This document shows positions 18,444-26,751 of a stretch of DNA of 64,000 nucleotides, piece after piece. A program made the translations under genes and the position numbers. The DNA is from Flavobacteriaceae bacterium (GTDB taxonomy: Bacteria; Bacteroidota; Bacteroidia; Flavobacteriales; Flavobacteriaceae): the NCBI GenBank assembly GCA_018657955.1, contig JABHWD010000012.1, forward strand, positions 19,456 through 83,455, written 5' to 3'. Under the pieces are notes generated by a model, which had not been told where the DNA came from, did not search any database, and saw only the letters and a list, made by a program, of their open reading frames with translations. Numbering within the stretch: the first letter of the stretch is position 1; the number at the start of each line of letters is the position of its first letter.

Positions 18444-19100
18444 CTATTTGTTATTAATTAAATGTTCAAAAGAATTACTAAACTTCTTAAATCTTGGATT
18501 AGATACTTTTATTATATAGATATTATTCATATTATTTTTTTTAAAATCTTGATGATAATCTTCTCCAATCCAAAACCTTTGAAATGGATATAGTTCAGCT
18601 GCTACATTTAATAAAAACTTTTCTTCTAGAGAGATAATTTTATTATTAGCTATTGTTTTTTGTTCTTCATTTTGAAAAAATATAATTGATCTATATTGAG
18701 ATCCATTATCTGGCCCTTGACCATTTATTTGTTCAATGTCCTGTGACCCAAAATAAACGTTAACTAGTTGACTAAAACTAATGATCTTTGGATTATAAAT
18801 TACTTCTATAGTTTCAGCATGTCCAGTTGTTTCGGTGTTCACTAACTGGTATGTTGGATTTTTAGTAAATCCACCAGAGTACCCGCTATTAACTTCTATT
18901 ACACCTTTTAAACTCTCATAAATAACTTCAACACACCAAAAACAACCACTTGCAAAATATGCTTTATGAATTGTGTCATTATTTACTGCATTAGGATATG
19001 ATTTCTTAATAGTATTTAGTTTGGATGTATACTCTTGAGCATAACTATAGTTTATATATAGGAATAGAAATAAATAAAATTTTATTGATAGAGATTTCAT
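18444..19100 (-). CDS. msrA: Peptide-methionine (S)-S-oxide reductase, exported
   Basis: MsrA reduces methionine-S-sulfoxide in damaged proteins. The catalytic Cys53 is in FASGCFWCVEVIYESLKGV, followed by GYSGGFTKNPTY, HAETIEVIYNP and SQYRSIIFF, all signatures of the family. A signal peptide (residues 1-21, ending SYAQ) places it in the periplasm, unlike cytosolic MsrA. No MsrB domain is fused. Its ATG lies directly after a terminator hairpin that ends the upstream gene pair, so it must have its own promoter or depend on readthrough. Confidence 0.93.
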   Translation of the reverse strand: MKSLSIKFYLFLFLYINYSYAQEYTSKLNTIKKSYPNAVNNDTIHKAYFASGCFWCVEVIYESLKGVIEVNSGYSGGFTKNPTYQLVNTETTGHAETIEVIYNPKIISFSQLVNVYFGSQDIEQINGQGPDNGSQYRSIIFFQNEEQKTIANNKIISLEEKFLLNVAAELYPFQRFWIGEDYHQDFKKNNMNNIYIIKVSNPRFKKFSNSFEHLINNK

Positions 19101-19105
19101 TACAT

Positions 19106-19137
19106 AAAAAAAGCTCCTAAATATAGAAGCTTTTTTT
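19106..19137 (-). terminator. Rho-independent terminator after the Nif3/coiled-coil genes
   Basis: On the minus strand the arms AAAAAAAGCT and AGCTTTTTTT (10 bp) enclose a short loop with an extra CTA/TAG pairing, and the structure ends in a run of T. It stands about 30 bases downstream of the coiled-coil gene and only 5 bases before the msrA start codon. Confidence 0.7.
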
Positions 19138-19164
19138 TTAATTATAATAGTTTAGAATAAGTTT

Positions 19165-19944
19165 TTATAATTTAGAAAATAACTTTTCCATTTTTTTTGT
19201 TTGCTCATTTGCAAGTACTTCATCAACTAAAATTCTACCACTATGTTCATCAGTTATAATTTTTTTTCTAGAAGCAATTTCCATTTGAACTTGTGGTGGA
19301 ATAGTAAAATATGACCCCCCAGCTGCTCCTCTTTCAATAGGCACTATTGCCAATCCATTTTTTACATTAGCTCTTATTCTATTATAAGCAAAAATCAATC
19401 TATCCTCAATTTTTTTCTTATAAGTTTCAGATTTTTTTAGCAATAGAGTTTCTTCTTTTTCAGTCTCTTTCAAGATTGTATCTAATTCACTTTTTTTGTG
19501 TTTTAAGTGTTTAGTCTTTTCAGAAGAAATAGATTTTATTTCATCAATTGATTCATTTTTTTGCTCAATTTGTGCCTTAAACTCATTAATATTTTTTTCA
19601 GCTAATTGAATTTCAAGATCTTGATATTCAGTTTCCTTTGTTAATGAATCAAATTCTCTATTATTTCTCACATTTTTTTGCTGTTCAACATATTTCTTTA
19701 TTAATACTTTTGCCTCAGCTATTAAATTCTTTTTAATTGAAATACGTTCATCAATTTCCTCAAGTCCTTGTTTGAGTTTCTCAATTCTCTTTTTTATACC
19801 TTCTATTTCATCTTCTAAATCTCTAACTTCTAGAGGAAGTTCTCCTCTTATATCATGAATTTTATCTATTTGTGAATCAATCAATTGTAAATTATATAGA
19901 GATCTAAGTTTATCTTCTACTGTTATTTCTTTCTTTTTAGCCAT
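19165..19944 (-). CDS. Coiled-coil protein of the C4 zinc-ribbon family, without cysteines
   Basis: A 259-residue protein with a long coiled coil (about residues 15-195, rich in Lys and Glu) and a C-terminal region aligning with the zinc-ribbon family known as DUF164/CdsZ. In that family two CxxC pairs bind zinc. Here the same places read RGAAGGSYFTIPPQ (residues 205-218) and TDEHSGRILVDE (231-242), and the whole protein contains no cysteine. The surrounding core is conserved, so the fold may persist without zinc. It is 1 base downstream of the Nif3 gene, a pairing common in Bacteroidota. Function unknown. Confidence 0.85.
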   Translation of the reverse strand: MAKKKEITVEDKLRSLYNLQLIDSQIDKIHDIRGELPLEVRDLEDEIEGIKKRIEKLKQGLEEIDERISIKKNLIAEAKVLIKKYVEQQKNVRNNREFDSLTKETEYQDLEIQLAEKNINEFKAQIEQKNESIDEIKSISSEKTKHLKHKKSELDTILKETEKEETLLLKKSETYKKKIEDRLIFAYNRIRANVKNGLAIVPIERGAAGGSYFTIPPQVQMEIASRKKIITDEHSGRILVDEVLANEQTKKMEKLFSKL

Positions 19945-19945
19945 C

Positions 19946-21040
19946 TTAACTATACATTATTGGGTTAGTATTTGTTTTTGATAAAACGATCGCAAAATTA
20001 GGAATTTTTTTTGTAAGAAAGTTAAAGATTAATTTTTTTGTGTATTGTTCGCTTTCATAATGACCAATATCTACTAATAACAGCTTGTTTTCTGCCTTAA
20101 AATAATCATGATACTTTAAATCTGATGTAACAAAAGCATCAGCACCACTATTGATTGCATTTTCAATTGCAAAACTTCCTGATCCTCCTAAAACAGCTAT
20201 TTTATGTACTTTCTTCCCTAATTTTCTTGAATGTTTGATCGATTTAGACTTCATTTTCTTCTTTAAAAAACTTAAGAATTTGTTTTCATCCATAGCTGAA
20301 TCAAGTTCACCGATCATTCCCATACCTATATTTTGATTATAATTATCTAATGAACAAATTTCATATGCAACTTCTTCATATGGATGATTTTCTTTTAATG
20401 TTTTAATCACTTTTTTCTCAAGGTGTTTAAGAAAAGTTATATTTACACATACTTCTTTTACTTCAGTGTGTCTTAGTTTATTTCCAATTTTTGGATTTGA
20501 CTTTTTGTTACCTTTAAATGAGCCAATACCTTCATAAGAAAAACTACAATTATCATATTTTCCTAAAGAACCACCTCCAATTTTAAATATTTCTGATTTA
20601 AGTAAATCTACATTGTCTGACGGAATATAGGTAGTCAATTTTTGTATAGTATTTTCTTTTGGAATTAAAATTTTATAGTTTTTTATTCCAAGTTTTTTAC
20701 ATATTGCACTATTTACTCCCTTTATTGAGTTGTCAAGTGATGTGTGCATTGCAATTACTGATATACTATTCTTTATTGCTTTATGAATTACTCTTTCAAC
20801 ATATGTGTTAGTGGTAACACTTTTTATATCATTAAAAATAATAGGATGAAAACTAATAACTAAATTACATTTTGATTTTATTGCTTCATCAATTACTGAT
20901 TCGGTAGAGTCTAGTGTAACTAGTATTCTGTTAACTTTTTGATTATAATCACCTATTATTAGGCCTACATTATCAAATTCTTCTGCGTAGCAAAAAGGAG
21001 AGAACTCATCTATATAATCTATTACTTCTTTGACAATCAT
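19946..21040 (-). CDS. Nif3-like dinuclear metal-centre protein
   Basis: A 364-residue member of the Nif3/YqfO family, which forms hexameric toroids with a dinuclear metal site per subunit. Metal-ligand segments are visible as VISFHPIIF near residue 62, AMHTSLDN near 97, and DIGHYESEQYTKK near the C-terminus. A PII/CutA-like insertion lies in the middle (about 125-230, with NHPYEEVAYEI), as in YqfO. Proposed roles include GTP cyclohydrolase-related or chaperone functions, none settled. It starts an operon with the coiled-coil gene and has a TATCTTTG box about 20 bases upstream. Confidence 0.92.
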   Translation of the reverse strand: MIVKEVIDYIDEFSPFCYAEEFDNVGLIIGDYNQKVNRILVTLDSTESVIDEAIKSKCNLVISFHPIIFNDIKSVTTNTYVERVIHKAIKNSISVIAMHTSLDNSIKGVNSAICKKLGIKNYKILIPKENTIQKLTTYIPSDNVDLLKSEIFKIGGGSLGKYDNCSFSYEGIGSFKGNKKSNPKIGNKLRHTEVKEVCVNITFLKHLEKKVIKTLKENHPYEEVAYEICSLDNYNQNIGMGMIGELDSAMDENKFLSFLKKKMKSKSIKHSRKLGKKVHKIAVLGGSGSFAIENAINSGADAFVTSDLKYHDYFKAENKLLLVDIGHYESEQYTKKLIFNFLTKKIPNFAIVLSKTNTNPIMYS

Positions 21041-21085
21041 ATATATTTATATTTTTTTCAAAGATAAATAATTACTTTAGTTGCT

Positions 21086-22099
21086 GTGAAAATGATTAAA
21101 AAAATATTGTTTTGGATGTTTAGCATTCCTTTTTCATTAGTTACTGAAATAAGAAATTTTCTATATAATATTGGAATATTAAAATCATCTGAATTTAATA
21201 TTCCAATAATATCTATTGGTAATCTAGTTTTAGGGGGATCAGGAAAAACCCCAACTATTGAATATTTAGTTAGGCTACTAGCTTATAATTATAAAGTTGC
21301 TGTATTAAGTAGGGGGTATGGTAGAAAATCAACTGGGTTCATTTTAGCTGACACTAATTCAGATGCTAGTTTAATAGGAGATGAGCCAATGCAGTATTTT
21401 AGAAAATTTAAAAATATCATTGTATCAGTAGACTCTAATAGAGTTAGAGGAATTAATAAGCTAATTAATTTAAACTTAAAGCCTGAAGTAGTGTTATTAG
21501 ATGATGCTTTTCAACATAGAAAAGTAAAACCTGGAATATCAATATTGCTAACAGACTTTAATAATTTATATTCAGAAGATAATATTTTTCCTTTAGGTAA
21601 TTTGAGAGAGTCAATAGGAAATGCAAGTAGGGCTGATATTATAATTGTAACAAAATGTGATAAGAACATAAATAAAGATCAAAAAAGGCATATAATTCAA
21701 AAACTTAACATTGGTGATAATCAAAAAATTTATTTTAGTTCAATCAAGTATTCTAAAATGGTTTATGATAAAGAAAATTCAAAATCAATCATTGAATTTA
21801 AGAACGTAAAATTTACTCTTGTTACTGGAATTGCAGATAGCACTTATTTAATTAATTATTTAAATGATAATGAATATAATTTTAACCATATATCTTTTAA
21901 AGATCATCATGATTTTTCTAATTCAGATATAATAAAAATTAATAAAAATGATTTAATTATTACTACTGAAAAGGATTATGTAAAATTATTTACAAAAATT
22001 ACTAGTGTCTTATACTACTTACCTATAGAATTTGTTATAGATAATGAAGTAGATTTTAATAAGCAAATATTAGATTATATTCAGATTGGAAATTCTTAA
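21086..22099 (+). CDS. lpxK: Tetraacyldisaccharide 4'-kinase
   Basis: LpxK phosphorylates the 4' position of the lipid A precursor at the inner membrane. The 337-residue protein has an N-terminal membrane-anchoring segment (about 1-25), the Walker A motif GNLVLGGSGKTP (near residue 47), the following VAVLSRGYGRKS, the Walker B-like VLLDDAFQHRKV, and the C-terminal ITTEKDYVKL. The ATG chosen yields MIKKILFWMFS or MKMIKKILF; both starts are possible. It converges on lipA and the stops overlap by 4 bases. Confidence 0.93.
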   Translation: MKMIKKILFWMFSIPFSLVTEIRNFLYNIGILKSSEFNIPIISIGNLVLGGSGKTPTIEYLVRLLAYNYKVAVLSRGYGRKSTGFILADTNSDASLIGDEPMQYFRKFKNIIVSVDSNRVRGINKLINLNLKPEVVLLDDAFQHRKVKPGISILLTDFNNLYSEDNIFPLGNLRESIGNASRADIIIVTKCDKNINKDQKRHIIQKLNIGDNQKIYFSSIKYSKMVYDKENSKSIIEFKNVKFTLVTGIADSTYLINYLNDNEYNFNHISFKDHHDFSNSDIIKINKNDLIITTEKDYVKLFTKITSVLYYLPIEFVIDNEVDFNKQILDYIQIGNS

Positions 22100-23034
22100 T
22101 GAATATGTTTTTGAGCTTTATAAGATGATCTTACTAATGCACTGCTTTCTACATGTCTAAATCCCATTTTTAGACCTATTTCTTTATATTCTTTAAATTC
22201 TTCAGGAGTTACAAACCTTTGTACTTGAAGATGTTTTTTACTGGGTTGAAGGTACTGTCCAATAGTTACTATGTCAACGTTTGCTTCTTTAAGCTCATTC
22301 AATGTTTCAATTACTTCTTCCTTAAATTCTCCAAGTCCCAGCATTATACCTGATTTTGTTCTTCTTTGACCAGCATCCTTTAAATATTTTAAAACTTCTA
22401 AACTTCTATCATACTTAGCTTGAATTCTTACTTGTTTTGTTAACCTTCTTACAGTTTCAATATTGTGTGAAATAACCTCAGGTCTTATATTTATTAGTCT
22501 ATCAATATGTTCGTGTATTCCTTGGAAATCAGGAATTAATGCTTCAATTGTAATTTCAGGATTGTATTCTCTAACCTTTTTAATGGTTTTAACCCACAAT
22601 TTACTTCCCATATCATCTTTTAAATCATCTCTGTCTACACTAGTTAAAACGGCATGTTTAATCTTCATTATCTGAATTGATTTAGCGACTTTTTCAGGTT
22701 CTTCCCAGTCTACAGGATCTGGTCTTCCTGTTTTAACTCCACAAAATTTACATGAGCGAGTACATATGTTTCCTAGAATCATGAATGTAGCAGTGCCTTC
22801 GCCCCAACATTCCCCCATATTTGGACAACTTCCAGAAGCACAAATAGTATGCAGATTATATTTGTCAACTAGATTTCTTAATTGAGTGTATTTATCTCCA
22901 ATAGGTAGTTTCACTCTCAGCCATTTTGGCTTAGGCTGATGTTTGACTTTTTTCTTTGAAAGGTCAACTTTATGCCAAGTCAAATTTTCTTTAATTTCAG
23001 TTGAATTTTCTGATATTTTATTTTGATTTACCAT
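22096..23034 (-). CDS. lipA: Lipoyl synthase
   Basis: A radical-SAM enzyme that inserts two sulfur atoms into octanoyl groups on lipoyl domains. It has both iron-sulfur clusters: the auxiliary cluster cysteines Cys65, Cys70 and Cys76 (CASGSCPNMGEC) and the radical-SAM motif Cys91, Cys95, Cys98 (CTRSCKFC). The conserved C-terminal Ser in SSALVRSSY, which coordinates the auxiliary cluster in the family, is present. 312 residues, normal. A TATCTTTA sequence 8 bases before the ATG may be its -7 box. Confidence 0.97.
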   Translation of the reverse strand: MVNQNKISENSTEIKENLTWHKVDLSKKKVKHQPKPKWLRVKLPIGDKYTQLRNLVDKYNLHTICASGSCPNMGECWGEGTATFMILGNICTRSCKFCGVKTGRPDPVDWEEPEKVAKSIQIMKIKHAVLTSVDRDDLKDDMGSKLWVKTIKKVREYNPEITIEALIPDFQGIHEHIDRLINIRPEVISHNIETVRRLTKQVRIQAKYDRSLEVLKYLKDAGQRRTKSGIMLGLGEFKEEVIETLNELKEANVDIVTIGQYLQPSKKHLQVQRFVTPEEFKEYKEIGLKMGFRHVESSALVRSSYKAQKHIH

Positions 23035-23067
23035 CAGCAGTGTAAAGATATAAACTATAAATTGAAA

Positions 23068-24345
23068 TTATATCCCTTTTACTAAAAACCATAAACTAAA
23101 TCCTATAAGAAATATGATTCCAAGTATACTTAGTATATGTAATTTTATTGAAGGCCTATATTCTTTAGGCGTATGCTCGCTACTTATTAAAATATAATTA
23201 ATTATAGCATAAAAAGGAGCTGTTAGAAATGACAGGATAGTAGCAATTTTAATTAGTAGTCCCATTTTTGATGAAAATAAAAAGAATATAAAAATAGTTC
23301 CAACAGATAAAATTACCAACCAAAACAGGTATCCATGCTTAAAATCTTTATTAATTAAGAGCTTAGTTGTTCTATTCATAGATCTTGGGGAAGCATCTAG
23401 AGTAGTAATAGTAGTGCTTAACATAGTGGTAAATGCAGCTATTCCAATAATGTAATAGGACCATTCACCAAGACTTGAAGTATACATTTCAATTAGTTGG
23501 TTAGAAAAAAGACTTGCAGATGTGCTAAATGATATATCACCTCCAAACATTACTAGATATCCTAAAGACATAAATGCAACACCTAATATCACTGTGCCAA
23601 TATAACCAACATTAAAATCAAATAGTGAGGATTTATAAGTGAAATTTTTATTAGTTTTTTGTTTTTCTAGGGACCATAAGGAATGCCAAACAGAAACATC
23701 TAATGGAGCTGGCATCCATCCCATAAATGCTATAAGAAAAGCTATTTCTACAGTAATTTCTGGCAAGAACTGGGATAAAATTATTTCATTAGTATTGTTG
23801 TTGAATGCCATTAAAGTAGCGAAGATTGTACTGATAGCTAAAAGAATAATTACATACTTTATTAATTTATCAAGGAGTTTATATTTACCAAAAAATAAAA
23901 CTATTGAACAAATTATAATAATGATTATTGTCCATACTTCAGTGCTAAAAAGCCCATTAGTAAGGGATGCAGCCAATCCTGCTGTAACAATTGTTACAGC
24001 AGTTTGTATTGTAAACATTGTGGCTAGAGTAATTATAGCATATGCAATTAGTATGCCTCTACCCAATTTATAATACCCGTCTAGTAGACTTTCTCCCGTT
24101 GCACTTGCATATCTAGGCCCATATTGAAAAAATGGATATTTAAATATATTTACAAGGATTAATGCCCAAAGTAATCCCATACCAAATTCTGCTCCTGCTC
24201 TTGTTGATTGTACTAGATGAGAAACCCCTATAGCTGCTCCTGCAAATAATAAACCTGGTCCTAATTTTTTTAGAAGTTTATTAATTTTTGGTATCACAAT
24301 CTTTGAATTGATCTGGAGTTTTTCCACAAAACCCACATGGTTCAT
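23068..24345 (-). CDS. Nramp-superfamily transporter lacking canonical metal motifs
   Basis: A membrane protein of up to 425 residues with about 11 hydrophobic segments and the start KKLGPGLLFAGAAIG, clearly of the Nramp fold. In TM1, where Mn2+/Fe2+ Nramps carry DPGN, this protein has AAIGVSHLVQST (residues 37-48), and in TM6 the usual MPH is replaced by GWMPAPLD (209-216). Transport of a divalent transition metal is therefore doubtful, and the substrate is unknown. The ATG at 24345 overlaps the preceding small gene by 65 bases; a GTG at 24297 would reduce this to 17 bases. Both starts retain the first helix. Confidence 0.85.
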   Translation of the reverse strand: MNHVGFVEKLQINSKIVIPKINKLLKKLGPGLLFAGAAIGVSHLVQSTRAGAEFGMGLLWALILVNIFKYPFFQYGPRYASATGESLLDGYYKLGRGILIAYAIITLATMFTIQTAVTIVTAGLAASLTNGLFSTEVWTIIIIIICSIVLFFGKYKLLDKLIKYVIILLAISTIFATLMAFNNNTNEIILSQFLPEITVEIAFLIAFMGWMPAPLDVSVWHSLWSLEKQKTNKNFTYKSSLFDFNVGYIGTVILGVAFMSLGYLVMFGGDISFSTSASLFSNQLIEMYTSSLGEWSYYIIGIAAFTTMLSTTITTLDASPRSMNRTTKLLINKDFKHGYLFWLVILSVGTIFIFFLFSSKMGLLIKIATILSFLTAPFYAIINYILISSEHTPKEYRPSIKLHILSILGIIFLIGFSLWFLVKGI

Positions 24346-24478
24346 TAGATTTGTTTAATAATGGATTTTGACTTGCACAGGTTCCAACAAATTCACCATC
24401 TTTTTTCGCCCATATTTTAATACTAATTCCAACAATACATAATCCAAGAATAATTACAGTAATTAGGGCTAGTATCAT
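24281..24478 (-). CDS. Small membrane-anchored Cys-rich protein
   Basis: A 65-residue protein with one N-terminal membrane helix (about residues 2-22) and a short soluble tail with four cysteines: Cys34, Cys48, Cys51 and Cys61, including a CGFC pair. Similar short proteins, annotated only as membrane or secreted proteins, occur in related bacteria as far as I recall. The gene precedes and overlaps the Nramp-like gene and probably shares its promoter, a TATCTTTG box placed four bases from the ATG. The cysteines could bind metal or form a disulfide. No function is known. Confidence 0.78.
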   Translation of the reverse strand: MILALITVIILGLCIVGISIKIWAKKDGEFVGTCASQNPLLNKSNEPCGFCGKTPDQFKDCDTKN

Positions 24479-24482
24479 ATAA

Positions 24483-24490
24483 CAAAGATA
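24483..24490 (-). promoter_or_regulatory. -7 box (TATCTTTG), leaderless start of the small Cys-rich gene
   Basis: Exact TAnnTTTG match on the minus strand, followed by TTAT and then the ATG at 24478. The distance equals that seen at tatA and places the transcription start on the start codon. Confidence 0.6.
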
Positions 24491-24496
24491 GATTTT

Positions 24497-25504
24497 TTAT
24501 ATAATATTCACTTCAGCTTCTAACTCAATATCAAAAATTAATTTAATAGCTTTTTGTATACTAATTGACAAATTTAATATATCACTTCCTTTAGCAGATT
24601 TATAATTAACTAAAACTAATGCTTGATCTTTATGAACGCCATAATCTCCAAAAGTCTTTCCTTTAAAACCAGCTTTTTCGATTAGCCATGCTGCAGGTAT
24701 TTTATATTTATTTTTATCAAAACTATAGAATGGTACATTACTAAAATTAGATTTGAGTTCTTCAATTTTGTCTATGGAAACAATGGGGTTTTTAAAAAAA
24801 CTACCACTATTCCCCGTTTTATCAGGATCAGGCAATTTTTCATTTCTAATTTTAATTACGGCACTAGAAACATCTTGTATAGTTGGGGATTTTATATTTG
24901 ATTCATCAAGTTTATCCTGAATTCCTTTATAATTTAAATTTAAATTATGTTTTTTGTTAGTTAATTTTAGTTTAATACTAATTACGATATAGTTATTATT
25001 TTTTTTGAAAATTGAATTTCTATATTTGAATTGACAATCTTTGTTGTCAAATGTTTTTATCTTTCCCGTTTCTCTATTTATTGCATCACAAGAAATTATC
25101 ACATCTTTTAACTCTGTCCCATAGGCTCCAATATTTTGAATAGGTGCTGCACCAACACTGCCAGGAATTAAAGATAAATTTTCAATACCTCCAAGATCTC
25201 TTTTCAAACACCATTGGACAAGAGAATGCCAATTTTCACCAGCGAATGCTACTATTTCTGTAATATTATTTTTCTTACTTTCTTCATGAATTCCTTTAAT
25301 ATTTATATGAATTACTAATCCTTTAATATTTTTAGTTATTAATATATTACTACCTCCACTTAGGATATATTTGCTTGGATATTTCTTGAATTTTAGAACT
25401 TCAACTAATTCATCTAAACTCTTTACAGAAACAAAATTTTCTGCAATAGCATCAATCTTAAAGCTATTGTATTTCTTAAGAGAAAAATTGGTTAGAACTT
25501 CCAT
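24497..25504 (-). CDS. murB: UDP-N-acetylenolpyruvoylglucosamine reductase
   Basis: MurB reduces UDP-GlcNAc-enolpyruvate to UDP-MurNAc with NADPH and FAD, an early peptidoglycan step. The 335-residue, type I (E. coli-like) enzyme shows the FAD-binding segments YILSGGSNILI and LSLIPGSVGAAPIQNIGAYG, and the catalytic serine in GNSGSFFKNPIVS. The C-terminal WLIEKAGFKGKTFGDYGVH is typical. Its ATG overlaps the stop of the upstream aminotransferase gene by one base, so the pair is cotranscribed. Confidence 0.96.
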   Translation of the reverse strand: MEVLTNFSLKKYNSFKIDAIAENFVSVKSLDELVEVLKFKKYPSKYILSGGSNILITKNIKGLVIHINIKGIHEESKKNNITEIVAFAGENWHSLVQWCLKRDLGGIENLSLIPGSVGAAPIQNIGAYGTELKDVIISCDAINRETGKIKTFDNKDCQFKYRNSIFKKNNNYIVISIKLKLTNKKHNLNLNYKGIQDKLDESNIKSPTIQDVSSAVIKIRNEKLPDPDKTGNSGSFFKNPIVSIDKIEELKSNFSNVPFYSFDKNKYKIPAAWLIEKAGFKGKTFGDYGVHKDQALVLVNYKSAKGSDILNLSISIQKAIKLIFDIELEAEVNII

Positions 25505-26694
25505 TAATTATGGTATTGAATTAATGCTTTTTTTAGAATATTTATTGCTGAGATTAAATCTTTTTCATTTAGAACATAAGCAATTCTTATTTGATTTTTT
25601 CCAATCTCTTTTGATGAGTAAAATCCTTGAGCTGGAGCAACCATTACAGTTTGGTTATTTACAGAGAAACTTTCAAGCAACCATTTAGCAAAATCATTAG
25701 CATCATCAATAGGTAATTGAACAATACAATAAAAAGCTCCTTTTGGAGTAGAGACCTTAATTCCAGGTATTTTGTTGAGCTCATTAATTAAGACATCTCT
25801 TCTCTTTTTATATTCTTCAATAACATCATTAAAATATTTTTCTGGAGTATCCAGAGCAGCGAGACTAGCAATTTGAGCTAAAGTAGGAGGAGACAATCTT
25901 GCTTGAGCAAATTTTAAGACTGTTTTAATTAACTCTTTATTTCTAGAAACTACACATCCAATCCTAGCACCACACATACTATATCTTTTTGACACTGAAT
26001 CAATCATTATAGCATTTTGGTTTATGGAATCCTCTTCCATAATTGAATAGTGCTTATACCCATCATAAGTAAATTCTCTATACACTTCATCTGCAATAAG
26101 AAATAAATCATATTCTTTAACAATATCAACAAGTTTTTTTATTTCATCTTTAGAGTAAAGATAACCAGTTGGATTGTTTGGATTACAAATAAGTATTGCT
26201 TTTGTTTTAGAATTTATAAGCTTTTTAAATTCACTAATTTTTGGTAGAGAAAAATTATCATCAATTGTTGAAGTAATAGGTGCAATTTTAATTCCATTTG
26301 CAATAGAAAATCCATTATAATTAGCATAGAAGGGTTCAGGAATAATTATTTCATCTCCAGGATCCATTATGCTTCCTAAAGTGAAAAATAAAGCTTCACT
26401 AGCCCCGCTGGTAACTATTATATTTTTTTGATTTACTATTACATTTTTTTTTGAATAATATTCAGCCAATTTTACTCTATAATTTTCTGAACCTTCAGAT
26501 CTACTATAAGCTAGAACTTTTATATTTGAATTTTTTACTGCTTGAATTGCTTGTTTAGGGGTTTCTATATCTGGCTGGCCAATATTAAGCTGAAATACTT
26601 TTAAACCTCTTTTTTTTGCATCCTCTGCATAGGGAACCAGCTTTCTAATTGGAGATTCAGGCATTGATTTTCCTTTTATAGAAATATTTGGCAT
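25504..26694 (-). CDS. PLP-dependent class I/II aminotransferase
   Basis: A 396-residue fold-type I aminotransferase of the AspC-like Igamma group. The PLP lysine lies in MIDSVSKRYSMCGARIGC; the cofactor contacts VTSGASEAL, NPNNPTGYLY and IADEVYREFTYD are clear, and the C-terminal Arg for the alpha-carboxylate is in NQIRIAYVL. Specificity may be aspartate, aromatic or broad. A role in making 4-hydroxyphenylpyruvate for the tyrosine pathway at 46-51 kb is possible but not shown by position. It is upstream of murB. Confidence 0.9.
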   Translation of the reverse strand: MPNISIKGKSMPESPIRKLVPYAEDAKKRGLKVFQLNIGQPDIETPKQAIQAVKNSNIKVLAYSRSEGSENYRVKLAEYYSKKNVIVNQKNIIVTSGASEALFFTLGSIMDPGDEIIIPEPFYANYNGFSIANGIKIAPITSTIDDNFSLPKISEFKKLINSKTKAILICNPNNPTGYLYSKDEIKKLVDIVKEYDLFLIADEVYREFTYDGYKHYSIMEEDSINQNAIMIDSVSKRYSMCGARIGCVVSRNKELIKTVLKFAQARLSPPTLAQIASLAALDTPEKYFNDVIEEYKKRRDVLINELNKIPGIKVSTPKGAFYCIVQLPIDDANDFAKWLLESFSVNNQTVMVAPAQGFYSSKEIGKNQIRIAYVLNEKDLISAINILKKALIQYHN

Positions 26695-26751
26695 TTGAAA
26701 ATTTTTAGTCTAATTATTAAGTAATGAAATAGAGGAAGTAAGCAAAACTCA

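Noticed and set aside
23639..24073. 144-codon plus-strand frame inside the Nramp-like gene
   Set aside because: Hydrophobic stretches are the complement of membrane helices on the other strand; no independent evidence.
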